From assembly GCA_015660965.1 (NCBI GenBank), contig JACTVG010000001.1:310001-374000 (forward strand): 64,000 bases of DNA, in the 5' to 3' direction. The notes under the pieces are model-generated. The model saw only the letters and a list, made by a program, of their open reading frames with translations. It had not been told where the DNA came from and ran no database searches. A program made the translations under genes and the position numbers. Below, piece after piece: positions 42,816 to 51,803 of this stretch; position 1 is the first letter of the stretch; every line of letters begins with the position of its first letter. The stretch is from Methanoregulaceae archaeon (lineage in GTDB: Archaea; Halobacteriota; Methanomicrobia; Methanomicrobiales; Methanospirillaceae).

Positions 42816-43856
42816 TCACCCGAGGATAATCAGTTGATCATCATCACGGAGAATGCGCACATAATCACCAGCTTTAAGTTTGAGAGAAGGTCCTACAACA
42901 CTTTCCCTTGTAGCGGAGCTTAAAGGGTCGATAATTCCTACAGTGTTACCATCAGAAAACGCGACCATAGCATCTTCAGCATTTCGCGCATTGCCAATCA
43001 ATTTGTCTATTTTATCCTCACGCACAGATTTTATTTTCCCATCGAAAAAGTCGAAAACACGTATGTTGTCTGATTCAACTTGAATTACTTCAGCATACTT
43101 TTGTTGGAACTTTATAACATCACGTTTTTGGAATCGAGGAAGTCTAACAGAATAGGTAATACGAAAAAGTTGCTTTCCATCTTTTTCACCAATAAGTTTA
43201 GGGTGTGTGGTAAACCTTCCACCAAGTTCTGCAGTAACTTTTTTGGAGATGAGAAGACCGATATGCTGAGAACCAACCACAATATTTAACCCGTCGCGAG
43301 TTTCGGTCATATCGGAAATAAACGAGAGTCTTTCGCCCCCCATCTGGAGCGATTCTTCTATATCGCTAGCAATTGACACCGCCATCTGACTCTCAAAGGG
43401 ACTTGGAAAGCGACCTTGCGCCCTTATCTGGACTACCCCCTCATAGTAACTCCCACTAATCCTGTTACAACGGTCGCATTGCTCCTTTTGCCATAATATT
43501 TCGATATCACACTTGCCTTTTACTGGAAGATGGTAAAGGAGTCCTTGAACTATAATAATCGCATATGATCGGTTCGAACTCATATTATTAAGTCTCACGT
43601 CGATCCGCGGTGATTTTAGATCAGGATGAACGTGTACTGAGTTACGAGCAAGATCGTGTGCGAGATCATCTCGATTACGATCTGTATCAGTCCAAACATT
43701 TCCCTGCTTTATCGCACCACAACTGGGACACTGCACACTCTGAACTTTTGGTTCACAAGAAAACCATCTAGTTTCTGCAACCTTACATTGATTGCATAGT
43801 CCTTCATTATTTGTACGTTCGCCACACCTAGGACAGAACCGGTCAGTTATTGCCAT
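42816..43856 (-). CDS. nmd3: NMD3-family 60S-type ribosome export/biogenesis protein
   Basis: 346 residues with four CxxC zinc pairs near the N terminus (CPRCGE, CNQC, CPSCG, CDRC) and the NMD3 middle domain (IRAQGRFPSPFE, FISDMTETRDGLNIVVGSQHIG). The C terminus is an OB-like piece (LKAGDYVRILRDDDQLIILG). Archaeal NMD3 is thought to act in large-subunit assembly. It starts 4 bp after the DUF424 gene. Confidence 0.85.
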   Translation of the reverse strand: MAITDRFCPRCGERTNNEGLCNQCKVAETRWFSCEPKVQSVQCPSCGAIKQGNVWTDTDRNRDDLAHDLARNSVHVHPDLKSPRIDVRLNNMSSNRSYAIIIVQGLLYHLPVKGKCDIEILWQKEQCDRCNRISGSYYEGVVQIRAQGRFPSPFESQMAVSIASDIEESLQMGGERLSFISDMTETRDGLNIVVGSQHIGLLISKKVTAELGGRFTTHPKLIGEKDGKQLFRITYSVRLPRFQKRDVIKFQQKYAEVIQVESDNIRVFDFFDGKIKSVREDKIDKLIGNARNAEDAMVAFSDGNTVGIIDPLSSATRESVVGPSLKLKAGDYVRILRDDDQLIILG

Positions 43857-43860
43857 TCAC

Positions 43861-44154
43861 TTACAACCTGAACATTTGAGCGTGCGGTACCGTACCTATC
43901 ATAATACAACCCGACCGTGATATTAATCCCATTTCGATAGCTATAGCGACCGTGCGTTCTCCGATAATGTTTGCATTGTTAGCATGGCTTAATGCTTCTC
44001 TCACTTCTTGTTCGCTAGTTTGGCAGTTACCGTAAAATGCTTCTGTGACACGGAATTCGATATCACCATGGGAAATGGTGGTATTGATGAGTTCACGGTC
44101 GCAAACCGCAACAATATCGCCAGTCCCTGGAGACCGATGAATTTTCAAAAACAT
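43861..44154 (-). CDS. DUF424-family protein
   Basis: 97 residues: FLKIHRSPGTGDIVAVCD, then FRVTEAFYGNCQTSEQEVREALSHANNANIIGERTVAIAIEMGLI. This matches the archaeal DUF424 family, often adjacent to nmd3, with an unproven RNA- or ribosome-related role. Confidence 0.85.
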   Translation of the reverse strand: MFLKIHRSPGTGDIVAVCDRELINTTISHGDIEFRVTEAFYGNCQTSEQEVREALSHANNANIIGERTVAIAIEMGLISRSGCIMIGTVPHAQMFRL

Positions 44155-44197
44155 TGATCACTCATTGGAAGGGTGTGATAAAAAAGGTGAGCGGGGA

Positions 44198-45028
44198 TCA
44201 CGGCAGGTTAATAGGTACACCATACACTTTTTCTACTGTCTCGACATGGATACGATGACAATCGTCTTCCCCGATCAAATTATTTGCGAGAAGCTGTTTT
44301 GTGATACGAGGAACTGATTTGGGTCCGATCACAGCACCTGGGCGTGAATTCTCATCCATGAAGTCGCTTTCCATCATAAAAAATCGTCGTTCTTTACAGA
44401 GTTCAGGGATAGCTTCGTGTTTCGCAATAAACGACGGTATCAACGGAGTTTCAGGTGTGGCATAATGCTTTACCACTCGTTGTGGGTTTGCATTAGATCT
44501 CTTTGCTAAATCTATGATATCAGCACATGCACCACTCTCTGCATGAACTTGAAGTGAACAATCGCATTCTTGCGTAAGTTTGAGGGCGTGGGTGAGAACA
44601 TTGTTGGAGGCTACCCACATTTCTGGTCCAACCTCATAGTGGGGGCGACCGCTTTTGAGACCGTACGCTTTTTTTTCCTTAACATAGTGAGCAGCAAGGT
44701 CCAACCCTTCCTTCATTATCTCTGTTGCACGTTCGAGCCCCAATCGTTCTGATATTTGTGAGATCTCAGCAGGATGCACACCAAGTATGGGATAGACAAC
44801 AATTCCAACTTCAGATATTGCTTTTCCGATCCTGATCGTTTCATCAAAGACCGTTGCAAAATCAGCCCCCGATGAAGGAAAAACATCAAGAGACCATGAT
44901 GGTTTTGAAACCAGAAAGAGGTGGGTACCACCAGCACGAAAAAAATCCTTTGCTGCTTCAAGTCCCCGGCCGTTTTTTGGGTCGATATGGATATGATCGT
45001 CAGTGATCGGGAATGGGTGTGATTTCAT
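44198..45028 (-). CDS. TatD-related metal-dependent hydrolase
   Basis: A 277-residue amidohydrolase-fold protein beginning FPITDDHIHIDPKNGRG (metal ligands H-x-H), with YPILGVHPAE, LQVHAESG and a late MESDFMDE acid. This is the archaeal TatD-like branch; nuclease or other hydrolase activity is unknown. The start chosen (ATG 45028) overlaps mptD by 29 bp; a longer frame would run 93 bp further into mptD. Confidence 0.78.
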   Translation of the reverse strand: MKSHPFPITDDHIHIDPKNGRGLEAAKDFFRAGGTHLFLVSKPSWSLDVFPSSGADFATVFDETIRIGKAISEVGIVVYPILGVHPAEISQISERLGLERATEIMKEGLDLAAHYVKEKKAYGLKSGRPHYEVGPEMWVASNNVLTHALKLTQECDCSLQVHAESGACADIIDLAKRSNANPQRVVKHYATPETPLIPSFIAKHEAIPELCKERRFFMMESDFMDENSRPGAVIGPKSVPRITKQLLANNLIGEDDCHRIHVETVEKVYGVPINLP

Positions 45029-45353
45029 TGAATTCCATAATTTGCATGAACGGGTATCCGTTTTGTGGAGAGAGATGCGCTCTGCAATAGGCAAATCCGA
45101 CGCGCGTAATAATCTCCACATTGAACATCATACCAGTAAGTTCACTGTAACCAAATTTGTTGGGGACCATCAAACTAGGGTCAAGGTGGACTGTGATTTC
45201 TTCGACATAGGGTTGAAGTATAACGCTTTTTTCAATCGTACGTTCTACACTTTCTGCACTATCTTGTGATATCGGGGTGCCAACCCATTGATGATAGAGG
45301 GCACCAAGTTTAATTCCCGCTTCAAAACATGCCCGTTCGCGTTCGTTCTGCAT
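45000..45353 (-). CDS. mptD: archaeal dihydroneopterin aldolase
   Basis: A 117-residue protein starting MQNERERACFEAGIKLGALYHQWVGTP, followed by QPYVEEITVHLDPSLM and a MFNVEIITRVGFAYCRAHLS stretch, which matches the archaeal MptD (DUF381) family. MptD cleaves 7,8-dihydroneopterin to 6-hydroxymethyl-7,8-dihydropterin on the way to methanopterin. The ATG at 45353 is used because 28 further codons upstream run into the mcm gene and have no family match. Confidence 0.85.
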   Translation of the reverse strand: MQNERERACFEAGIKLGALYHQWVGTPISQDSAESVERTIEKSVILQPYVEEITVHLDPSLMVPNKFGYSELTGMMFNVEIITRVGFAYCRAHLSPQNGYPFMQIMEFNEITPIPDH

Positions 45354-45363
45354 ACCGATCACT

Positions 45364-47475
45364 TCAGATAAGCTGGATGATTCCGGTCTTGGGCTCATAC
45401 GCTTCCCCATAACGTGTGAGCATGTCAATTCCTTCAAGGACTTTCTCTCTACTAAACCCTTTTTGGGTAACTACATCAATCACTTGTTCGATGGATGCAT
45501 GTTTTCGTTCTCCACCAATATCCCGGATTGCATCCTTAATTACCCGTAAGATGTCTCGTTTCTCCTTAGAGATGCCAGTTGCAATCTTGTCAATATCAAA
45601 TGTTCCAGTTCGCGCGTCATAGGCTATTTGACGTAGACATGCATCGACAATATGGATCACTCTCTCTGCGTCAATTTTATCGATAGTATTAGAGAGCCGG
45701 ATTCGGGCACTTGCTTCACCAAGACGGATAAGAGCCTCAATTTGCCGAGCGGTCACTGGAACCGCCTTATTTGGTTCAGCAATTCCTCTAAGATGAAGGT
45801 AGTATGTCTTGAGTGCCTCATCTGCCTCATCAGAGAGGATCGGGAAACAGGAACGTTTTGCAAAAGCAACGTACTTACGGAACAGGACAGGATCGATTTC
45901 CGGCTTCACGGGTTTAAGCCGCTGTTCAATATATTCCTCTGTAATACCGGGGATAGGTGTCTTTTTGTGTTGTGCGATCAGCTCACCAATTCCATGTGCT
46001 TTGAGGATGTGTTCTGCAATAGCAAGATCACGTTTTGGTTCAGGTTGATCGGTCATGATGAAAATCAGATCAAACCGGGAGAGTAAGGAAGCTGGCATGT
46101 TAATTTGATCCCCGATATCACCAAACATGTCAAATCTCCCGAATTTCGGATTTGCTGCTCCAAGGAGAGCACAGCGTGATTTGAGAGTTGCAGTTATCCC
46201 TGCCTTTGCAATACTAATGGTTTGCTGCTCCATTGCTTCGTGCAAAGCACTTCTGTCTTCCTTTTGCATTTTATCTATTTCATCGACAGCAGCAACACCC
46301 ATATCTGCAAGTACCAACGCACCAGCTTCGAGTGTCCAACGTCCCTCCCCAAATTCATCCTTAATAGCGGTTGCAGTAAGTCCTGCAGATGTGGATGATT
46401 GTCCGCTTGTGTAGATAGCACGGGGGGAGAGCTTAACGACATACCGTAAGAGTTGACTCTTTGCTATACCGGGGTCTCCAACAAGAAGAACGTGGATATC
46501 ACCGCGTAGGTGGGTACCGTCAGGCATCTCTTTGGCAATCCCGCCAAAAAGCTGAAGTGCGATCGCCTCCTTAACATCTTCGGTCCCATAAATCGTGGGG
46601 GCAATTGAGTTTATGATCTTTCTATAGATCATTTCGTCGCACGAGAGCTTTTTAATTTCATCTTCTGCCTTTTCGTCGATTTCAACTTCCTCAAACTCCT
46701 TTTCTTGGATCTCAATTGAGTTGCATTCCAGAAAAATATCAAAAACAGTGCTCTTCTCTCCACGGACCATTCGTTGCATCGAACGAAGTATCCCATTAAT
46801 TACTACACGGTCACCTGGTGCCACGAGTCCTGCGAGGTCATCGGTCACATCAACATCAAGCGTCTGGGGTTGTTCGCCACCGCGCAAACCTTCCGGTGAT
46901 TCCTGAACCCGAAGTTTCTGAGAATCGATAAATTTCGAACGTTTGGGAAGAAGTTCCAATTTTTTAAATGAACACCCGTCATTTGAGCACCCTTCAGGTT
47001 CGATAAACTTTCCATATTTTTGTTTTTTTACCGTAAAATGGCCAGCAGGGCATTTAAATATAGCCTCAACAACTCTCGGTCGAACTTCAGTTGTCTTGCG
47101 TAAAATACCTTCAATCGAAATGAACCGATTAATATCTTCAGACCTGATATTACGGATTCCTAGTTTCTGTGGGAGGTTTCTGAACCTGACATTAATGCCT
47201 TTAGGCTCTTTTCCGTCCTTGGTTCTGATTAGCTGGTTGCTCTTAATGGCATCCCAGGCATCCTCAAGAACTTTTCCAGGATTCTCTAAAAGTTCATCAG
47301 CAAGTGTTATTCCGGGTTTACCAAACTTTTCTATCTCACGGTAATCAATATAGAGTGACCGTTTGTGAGGGTATTCCCGACTCAATTCACCGAGTTCTTT
47401 TTTATACCGGCTTTTGAGAAATTTGCTCCATTCAGACGCCCTATCAGAGATCTTGGCATCAGTACTCTTATCCAA
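45364..47475 (-). CDS. mcm: replicative helicase MCM
   Basis: 703 residues. N-terminal domain with a zinc site (CPAGH ... CSNDGC) near residues 142-168, then AAA+ core with Walker A VGDPGIAKSQLLRY, Walker B VAAVDEIDKM and arginine finger SLLSRFDLIF, and a C-terminal winged helix ending in EPKTGIIQLI. MCM unwinds DNA at the replication fork. No intein is present. It lies 9 bp downstream of rfcS. Confidence 0.96.
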   Translation of the reverse strand: MDKSTDAKISDRASEWSKFLKSRYKKELGELSREYPHKRSLYIDYREIEKFGKPGITLADELLENPGKVLEDAWDAIKSNQLIRTKDGKEPKGINVRFRNLPQKLGIRNIRSEDINRFISIEGILRKTTEVRPRVVEAIFKCPAGHFTVKKQKYGKFIEPEGCSNDGCSFKKLELLPKRSKFIDSQKLRVQESPEGLRGGEQPQTLDVDVTDDLAGLVAPGDRVVINGILRSMQRMVRGEKSTVFDIFLECNSIEIQEKEFEEVEIDEKAEDEIKKLSCDEMIYRKIINSIAPTIYGTEDVKEAIALQLFGGIAKEMPDGTHLRGDIHVLLVGDPGIAKSQLLRYVVKLSPRAIYTSGQSSTSAGLTATAIKDEFGEGRWTLEAGALVLADMGVAAVDEIDKMQKEDRSALHEAMEQQTISIAKAGITATLKSRCALLGAANPKFGRFDMFGDIGDQINMPASLLSRFDLIFIMTDQPEPKRDLAIAEHILKAHGIGELIAQHKKTPIPGITEEYIEQRLKPVKPEIDPVLFRKYVAFAKRSCFPILSDEADEALKTYYLHLRGIAEPNKAVPVTARQIEALIRLGEASARIRLSNTIDKIDAERVIHIVDACLRQIAYDARTGTFDIDKIATGISKEKRDILRVIKDAIRDIGGERKHASIEQVIDVVTQKGFSREKVLEGIDMLTRYGEAYEPKTGIIQLI

Positions 47476-47484
47476 ATCTGCACC

Positions 47485-48456
47485 TCATGATCCTCTTTGT
47501 GCGGAAAGAACAAATTTGGCGATAAGCGCCTCCATCTGGATATCACTATCAGCGCCTTCGGAAAGACGGAAATCTGTTTCACCCAAATGGTCAATCAACC
47601 GAACCTTAAGAGTCCGGTCCATATCTCGTTTTAATAGGGTACGGTAGCACTGATTGATGAGCTCGTTTGGAGCGATTCCTCGATCATGCATTAAATGGTG
47701 AAGTTGCGTTTCGGCACCGTCAAAATCCCCTTTTAGAGAGAGATCTAATAGCTCGTTGATCTCCTCAGGACGAGCCGTTGAGGTAATTGCATAGACCATC
47801 GACGTGTTAATCTTCCTATCAATAATTGCCGCCCCTTGGAGCGCATTAATCGCTTTTCGCATATCTCCCTGTGCAATATATACTATCGCTTCCATTGCAT
47901 CAGGACTAACAGATAGATCTTCATGCTGTTCTATCTTGTGGATTTCCTCCTTAATTGCATCTGGGGAAAGAGGTTTGAACCGATAGATAGCGCACCTACT
48001 CTGTATGGGATCGATAATCTTTGAGGAGTAATTACACGAGAGAATAAACCGACAGGTCTGTGCATAACTCTCCATAGTCCTGCGTAATGCCGCCTGTGCA
48101 TCAGTGGTAAGAGCATCCGCCTCATCCAAAAAGAGAATTTTAAAGGTAGCATCACCCAACGATGACGTTCGGGCAAATTGTTTGATCTGGTTACGAACAA
48201 CATCAATACCTCGTTCATCAGACGCGTTCAATTCCCGAAAGTTCATCTGCCACGATTCTCCGAAAATTTCCCGCGCTAGGGTGACTGCTGCCGTGGTTTT
48301 ACCAACACCTGCATTTCCAGTAAAAAGAAGGTGGGGTATATTTTTGGTCTTTACATACGAGGAGAGGCGCTCAACTATGTCATTTTGTCCTACGATATCG
48401 GCCAGTCTCATTGGGCGGTATTTTTCAATCCATATACTGTGGTTCTCCTCCATCAT
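47485..48456 (-). CDS. rfcS: replication factor C small subunit
   Basis: A 323-residue AAA+ clamp-loader subunit with [17 protein letters not shown], Walker [10 protein letters not shown] (K53), intact Walker [11 protein letters not shown] and SRC motif ([10 protein letters not shown]). It loads PCNA with the large subunit, not seen in this window. No intein. It is the first gene of the leftward replication/cofactor run; a double ATG makes the exact start uncertain by one codon. Confidence 0.94.
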   Translation of the reverse strand: MMEENHSIWIEKYRPMRLADIVGQNDIVERLSSYVKTKNIPHLLFTGNAGVGKTTAAVTLAREIFGESWQMNFRELNASDERGIDVVRNQIKQFARTSSLGDATFKILFLDEADALTTDAQAALRRTMESYAQTCRFILSCNYSSKIIDPIQSRCAIYRFKPLSPDAIKEEIHKIEQHEDLSVSPDAMEAIVYIAQGDMRKAINALQGAAIIDRKINTSMVYAITSTARPEEINELLDLSLKGDFDGAETQLHHLMHDRGIAPNELINQCYRTLLKRDMDRTLKVRLIDHLGETDFRLSEGADSDIQMEALIAKFVLSAQRGS

Positions 48457-48593
48457 GTCTCTCCTATATCATAGAATCGGCATTCTTGAACTTGGCAGAT
48501 ATACATACGCATATTTGGGTTAAGTGTTGTACTGCCGGCTTGTACTACATGAATGTCATAATCTTTATCATAAGAGTTTTGAAATTATTCCTT

Positions 48594-49613
48594 ATGAATT
48601 ACCGGCTAATTTTATCTTTGCTCTTATTGGTTGGACTTATCGTTATTCCGGTATCTGCCGATCTAAAGAAAATTGATATTAGATCAACGGTTTTTGTTGG
48701 CGAGGTTGGGATGGATATCTCAACCCCATTGTATGGCTGTCGTGAGATTGCTTGGTGGCCTGCCGGTAATGATACAAGTACTCCACCTGGAAAAATTATT
48801 GAACTCAATCAAAGTGTATTCAGTTATAATTTCAGTCCAGACATTTATTCTGGGTATGAAGGGGCATGGTATTGCTGGAACCCAAAACCAATCTTTAAAG
48901 TTTTTGACGTTAAAGCACCACAAATGACCTTAAAAATTTGGGATCTTGACCACGATCAAGATGTCAGTGGTCAAAATATCCCTTCAAGCACACGAATCAC
49001 TTACAGAATCGAAACAAATCTGTATGAAGCAATGAATACTTCCCAACGTCGGGAAGCTAATCCGCTCGATATGTTTTTTGATGTTGGGCTTAAAAGTCCC
49101 AGTGGAAAAAACCTTCCGAATATCTTCACAGGTAGTGTAGGAGTACCTAGCACCCAAATTCTTCCATTTGATTCAAAACCAAACGTAATAATGTCTCCCT
49201 ATATGTGGAGGGATGGTGGACTGTGGAATCGATCGGCACGAACCCCCGATGGTTATCTCTTGTATCCTTTGGGTATGTATACCTTCACTGCCTCCCAAAA
49301 TCTCAATAACATGGAATATTTATATGGAGATAAAGTTGGGGTTACTACATCAGGTCCGATAAATATCACCTTTGTTTTTAGCGCAACAACCCCCTCACCG
49401 ACATCAACCACCACAAATGTTGCAACACCCGTCGTGACACAAACGAGCACATCGATACCGACCCCTGTCCCTGTCACCTCAATTCAGACAACACAACCCG
49501 TGACTCCAGGAGCAAAACCAACCTGGACATCAACACCACTTTCTGTTTGGACTATAATTGCTGCACTTGGCGTAGTTTCTGCCCTATTCATTGTCAAACA
49601 TTGGAAAAAATAA
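48594..49613 (+). CDS. exported DUF3821-like surface protein
   Basis: 339 residues. A signal peptide covers residues 1-22 (MNYRLILSLLLLVGLIVIPVSA). The ectodomain includes VFVGEVGMDIS and WWPAGNDTSTPPGKIIEL. A Thr/Pro/Ser-rich linker (about residues 263-313) leads to a C-terminal helix WTIIAALGVVSALFIVKHW with a lysine end, so it is anchored outside the cell. I know the pattern as DUF3821, a methanogen surface family. The linker and NxS/T sites are likely glycosylation targets. Confidence 0.75.
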   Translation: MNYRLILSLLLLVGLIVIPVSADLKKIDIRSTVFVGEVGMDISTPLYGCREIAWWPAGNDTSTPPGKIIELNQSVFSYNFSPDIYSGYEGAWYCWNPKPIFKVFDVKAPQMTLKIWDLDHDQDVSGQNIPSSTRITYRIETNLYEAMNTSQRREANPLDMFFDVGLKSPSGKNLPNIFTGSVGVPSTQILPFDSKPNVIMSPYMWRDGGLWNRSARTPDGYLLYPLGMYTFTASQNLNNMEYLYGDKVGVTTSGPINITFVFSATTPSPTSTTTNVATPVVTQTSTSIPTPVPVTSIQTTQPVTPGAKPTWTSTPLSVWTIIAALGVVSALFIVKHWKK

Positions 49614-49648
49614 GTTAATTTAAATTTTATCTAGCTCAATTTTTAAGA

Positions 49649-50137
49649 ATGAAACCAAGTAAAAAAATCGTTAAATCTAAATTCAATTATTATTATCTCA
49701 TTCCTATTGTAATCATCATCCTAATAGCGATTATTTTTTTATTTACTCTCTCCACAAAAACAGAACAAAATAATGACCCTTGGTATTGGTATAATAAAGG
49801 CGTTGACTTAGCTAACGAAGGTAACTATCAAGAAGCTCTTCAAGCAACTGACAAAGCTTTGGCAATCAATCAAACTTTTCCTCTTGCCAATGCGAATAAA
49901 GCTGGTATCCTTGTCATGTTGGGTAGATATGATGAGGCAATTGTCGCAGCGGATCTTGCTCTCTCAACAAAAGGTAATTTAACTACAACCTATTCAATCG
50001 CGTATTACAACAAGGGGGATGCTTTGCGTCATTTAGGAAGGATCGATGAAGCACGTCTAGCCTTTTCAAAGGCTCAAGAGCTTGACCCTACCCTGATACC
50101 ACCGAACCTGAACATTACCCCCTACTTAAATCTTTAA
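49649..50137 (+). CDS. membrane-anchored TPR protein
   Basis: 162 residues. A basic N terminus (MKPSKKIVKSKFN) precedes one membrane helix (LIPIVIIILIAIIFLFTL), then three tetratricopeptide repeats (YNKGVDLANEGNYQEAL, NANKAGILVMLGRYDEA, YNKGDALRHLGRIDEA). The repeats probably lie outside the membrane. It follows the DUF3821-like gene by 35 bp, so both may act at the cell surface. The 137 bp after it hold only leader sequence. Confidence 0.78.
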   Translation: MKPSKKIVKSKFNYYYLIPIVIIILIAIIFLFTLSTKTEQNNDPWYWYNKGVDLANEGNYQEALQATDKALAINQTFPLANANKAGILVMLGRYDEAIVAADLALSTKGNLTTTYSIAYYNKGDALRHLGRIDEARLAFSKAQELDPTLIPPNLNITPYLNL

Positions 50138-50274
50138 ATCCTAGCCTTGCAGGACGTGCAGGTTTAAGAGTTTGATATGTGATTCAGTCCAACTTGTATA
50201 AGGTGCGACTTCCACTTTTTTGTGTTAAGACTATACTTTGAAGATATCTCTCCTCCAAATACACTACCGGATAA

Positions 50275-51051
50275 ATGGAAGGTTTAGCAAGGATTTTTGC
50301 CGGTGAGTTCAACCGGTCGACATTGTCGATTCAAGCACCAGATTCTAGCGGGAGCTCTTATGTAGTCACTCCAACCTGTGCGCGGTGTCATGATATCTAT
50401 ATTTCCGGTGCCCTTACTGAACTAACAGGAAGTGGCGATATGATCCGCTGCCGGCTTGCGGATCCCACTGGTGTTTTTGACCTTGTGATTGGCGGTGTGC
50501 GATCAGATATTGCTGATAGCTTCCAACGGCTTTCGGTGCCCTCATTTTTGACTGTTATTGGCCAAGCGCAGTTGTATCGAAAGAATGGGCAATGCAAACT
50601 ATCTGTGAGTCCAGATTCCGTGCAAGTTGTTGACCGTACCGTTCGAGATATTTGGGTGCTTCGAACAGCTGATCTCACATTGGATCGTATTGAGTATGTT
50701 GCGGATTTATTACGAGGAAAAATGGTTGATGATAAGATCCGAGCATGTATTGAGCATTATAAAATAACGCAACAATCCTTGCAGGAATATGTCTCAATTG
50801 TCGAATCTGCACTAGCGAGTGTCCAGATACCTTCAAATTTAGTTGAACATACACCTACAATTGATCCCCGCGAACTCATTGTTGGAATTCTCAAAGAAAA
50901 ACAAGGTACGAGTGGAATCGCCATTGACGAAGTGATAGCTCTTACTAATCTGAGATGTGTGCCCGAGGAGACATCGCGTGGTGTAATTAACAATCTTATT
51001 CGTGATGACGAAGTCTACCAACCACAGAAAGGTATCATCAAACTTTTATGA
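50275..51051 (+). CDS. RPA-associated OB-fold protein
   Basis: A 258-residue protein with an ARIFAGEFNRST start, an OB-fold region (IYISGALTELTGSGDMIRCRLADPTGVFDLVIGG) and a C-terminal winged helix ending EVYQPQKGIIKLL, reminiscent of the MCM tail. This arrangement matches the archaeal RPA-associated proteins (RPAP), which bind RPA in DNA repair and replication. As in haloarchaeal rpa operons, a calcineurin-like phosphoesterase follows, here with a 4-bp overlap. Confidence 0.78.
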   Translation: MEGLARIFAGEFNRSTLSIQAPDSSGSSYVVTPTCARCHDIYISGALTELTGSGDMIRCRLADPTGVFDLVIGGVRSDIADSFQRLSVPSFLTVIGQAQLYRKNGQCKLSVSPDSVQVVDRTVRDIWVLRTADLTLDRIEYVADLLRGKMVDDKIRACIEHYKITQQSLQEYVSIVESALASVQIPSNLVEHTPTIDPRELIVGILKEKQGTSGIAIDEVIALTNLRCVPEETSRGVINNLIRDDEVYQPQKGIIKLL

Positions 51052-51803
51052 ACCTCCAGTTTATTAGTGACGGTCCCGCACTCCTTGTGCAGAATCGACA
51101 GAATGTTCTTGTGATTGCCGATCTTCATTTCGGGATAGAAACCGATCTTGCAGTTCATGGCTGGCATTTTGCAAGTCGAAGCAACGAACGTCTTAAAAGA
51201 CTCATTGACTCTATCAAGACCAATTCACCAGATCTATTGATACTACTAGGAGACGTTAAACACAATATCCCCGAGACGACACGTCAAGAATACCGCGAGC
51301 TGCCAGATGTTTTTGAAGCGATTCGAGATCTTGTGCCGTTCAAACTACTTCCTGGTAACCACGATGTTGGGATTGGGAGATTTTTACAAGAGGGGGAACT
51401 TCTACCAAAGAAGGGAGCGATTGTTGATGGTGTTGGATACCTGCACGGTCATACTATCCCATCATCTGAACTTTTGGGCCACTTAATTGTTGCAGGGCAC
51501 CACCATCCGATGGTCTCTCTTCATGATGAAGTGGGGTGTGCTCTACGTGCACCTGCGTATCTTCTTGCGGAATTAATTGAAAACGAACCTCGAATAGAAA
51601 AGCAAAATGGAGTATGGAAGACAACACGGGTGCTGTTCATGCCCGCGTTCAATGAGTATGCAGGTTTCGATATTCTTCAGATAACAAAATATCCATTCAG
51701 CCCGCTTTCACGATCGATTCTTACAGAGGGAGCTGAGGTCTTTCTGACCAATGGAACGTATATCGGACCCGCTAGTTCACTGGAGGACAATGTCACCACT
51801 TGA
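51048..51803 (+). CDS. calcineurin-like metallophosphoesterase (Rpe-like)
   Basis: 251 residues with the full two-metal set: IADLHFGIE, LLGDVKHN, LPGNHDVG and VAGHHHPM. The family includes the phosphoesterases encoded with RPA genes in archaea and bacterial Lhr-linked phosphoesterases; the substrate is probably a nucleic acid or nucleotide. It overlaps the RPAP gene by 4 bp and the helicase gene by 14 bp, which suggests a joint repair function. Confidence 0.85.
   Translation: MNLQFISDGPALLVQNRQNVLVIADLHFGIETDLAVHGWHFASRSNERLKRLIDSIKTNSPDLLILLGDVKHNIPETTRQEYRELPDVFEAIRDLVPFKLLPGNHDVGIGRFLQEGELLPKKGAIVDGVGYLHGHTIPSSELLGHLIVAGHHHPMVSLHDEVGCALRAPAYLLAELIENEPRIEKQNGVWKTTRVLFMPAFNEYAGFDILQITKYPFSPLSRSILTEGAEVFLTNGTYIGPASSLEDNVTT

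Noticed and set aside
45029-45121. longer start for the TatD-like hydrolase
   Set aside because: The added residues overlap mptD in another frame and precede the conserved DDHIH start with no family match.
45354-45437. longer start for mptD
   Set aside because: The extra codons overlap the mcm 3' end and have no similarity to MptD proteins.
45364-48456. inteins in mcm or rfcS
   Set aside because: Both proteins have normal length and uninterrupted Walker regions.
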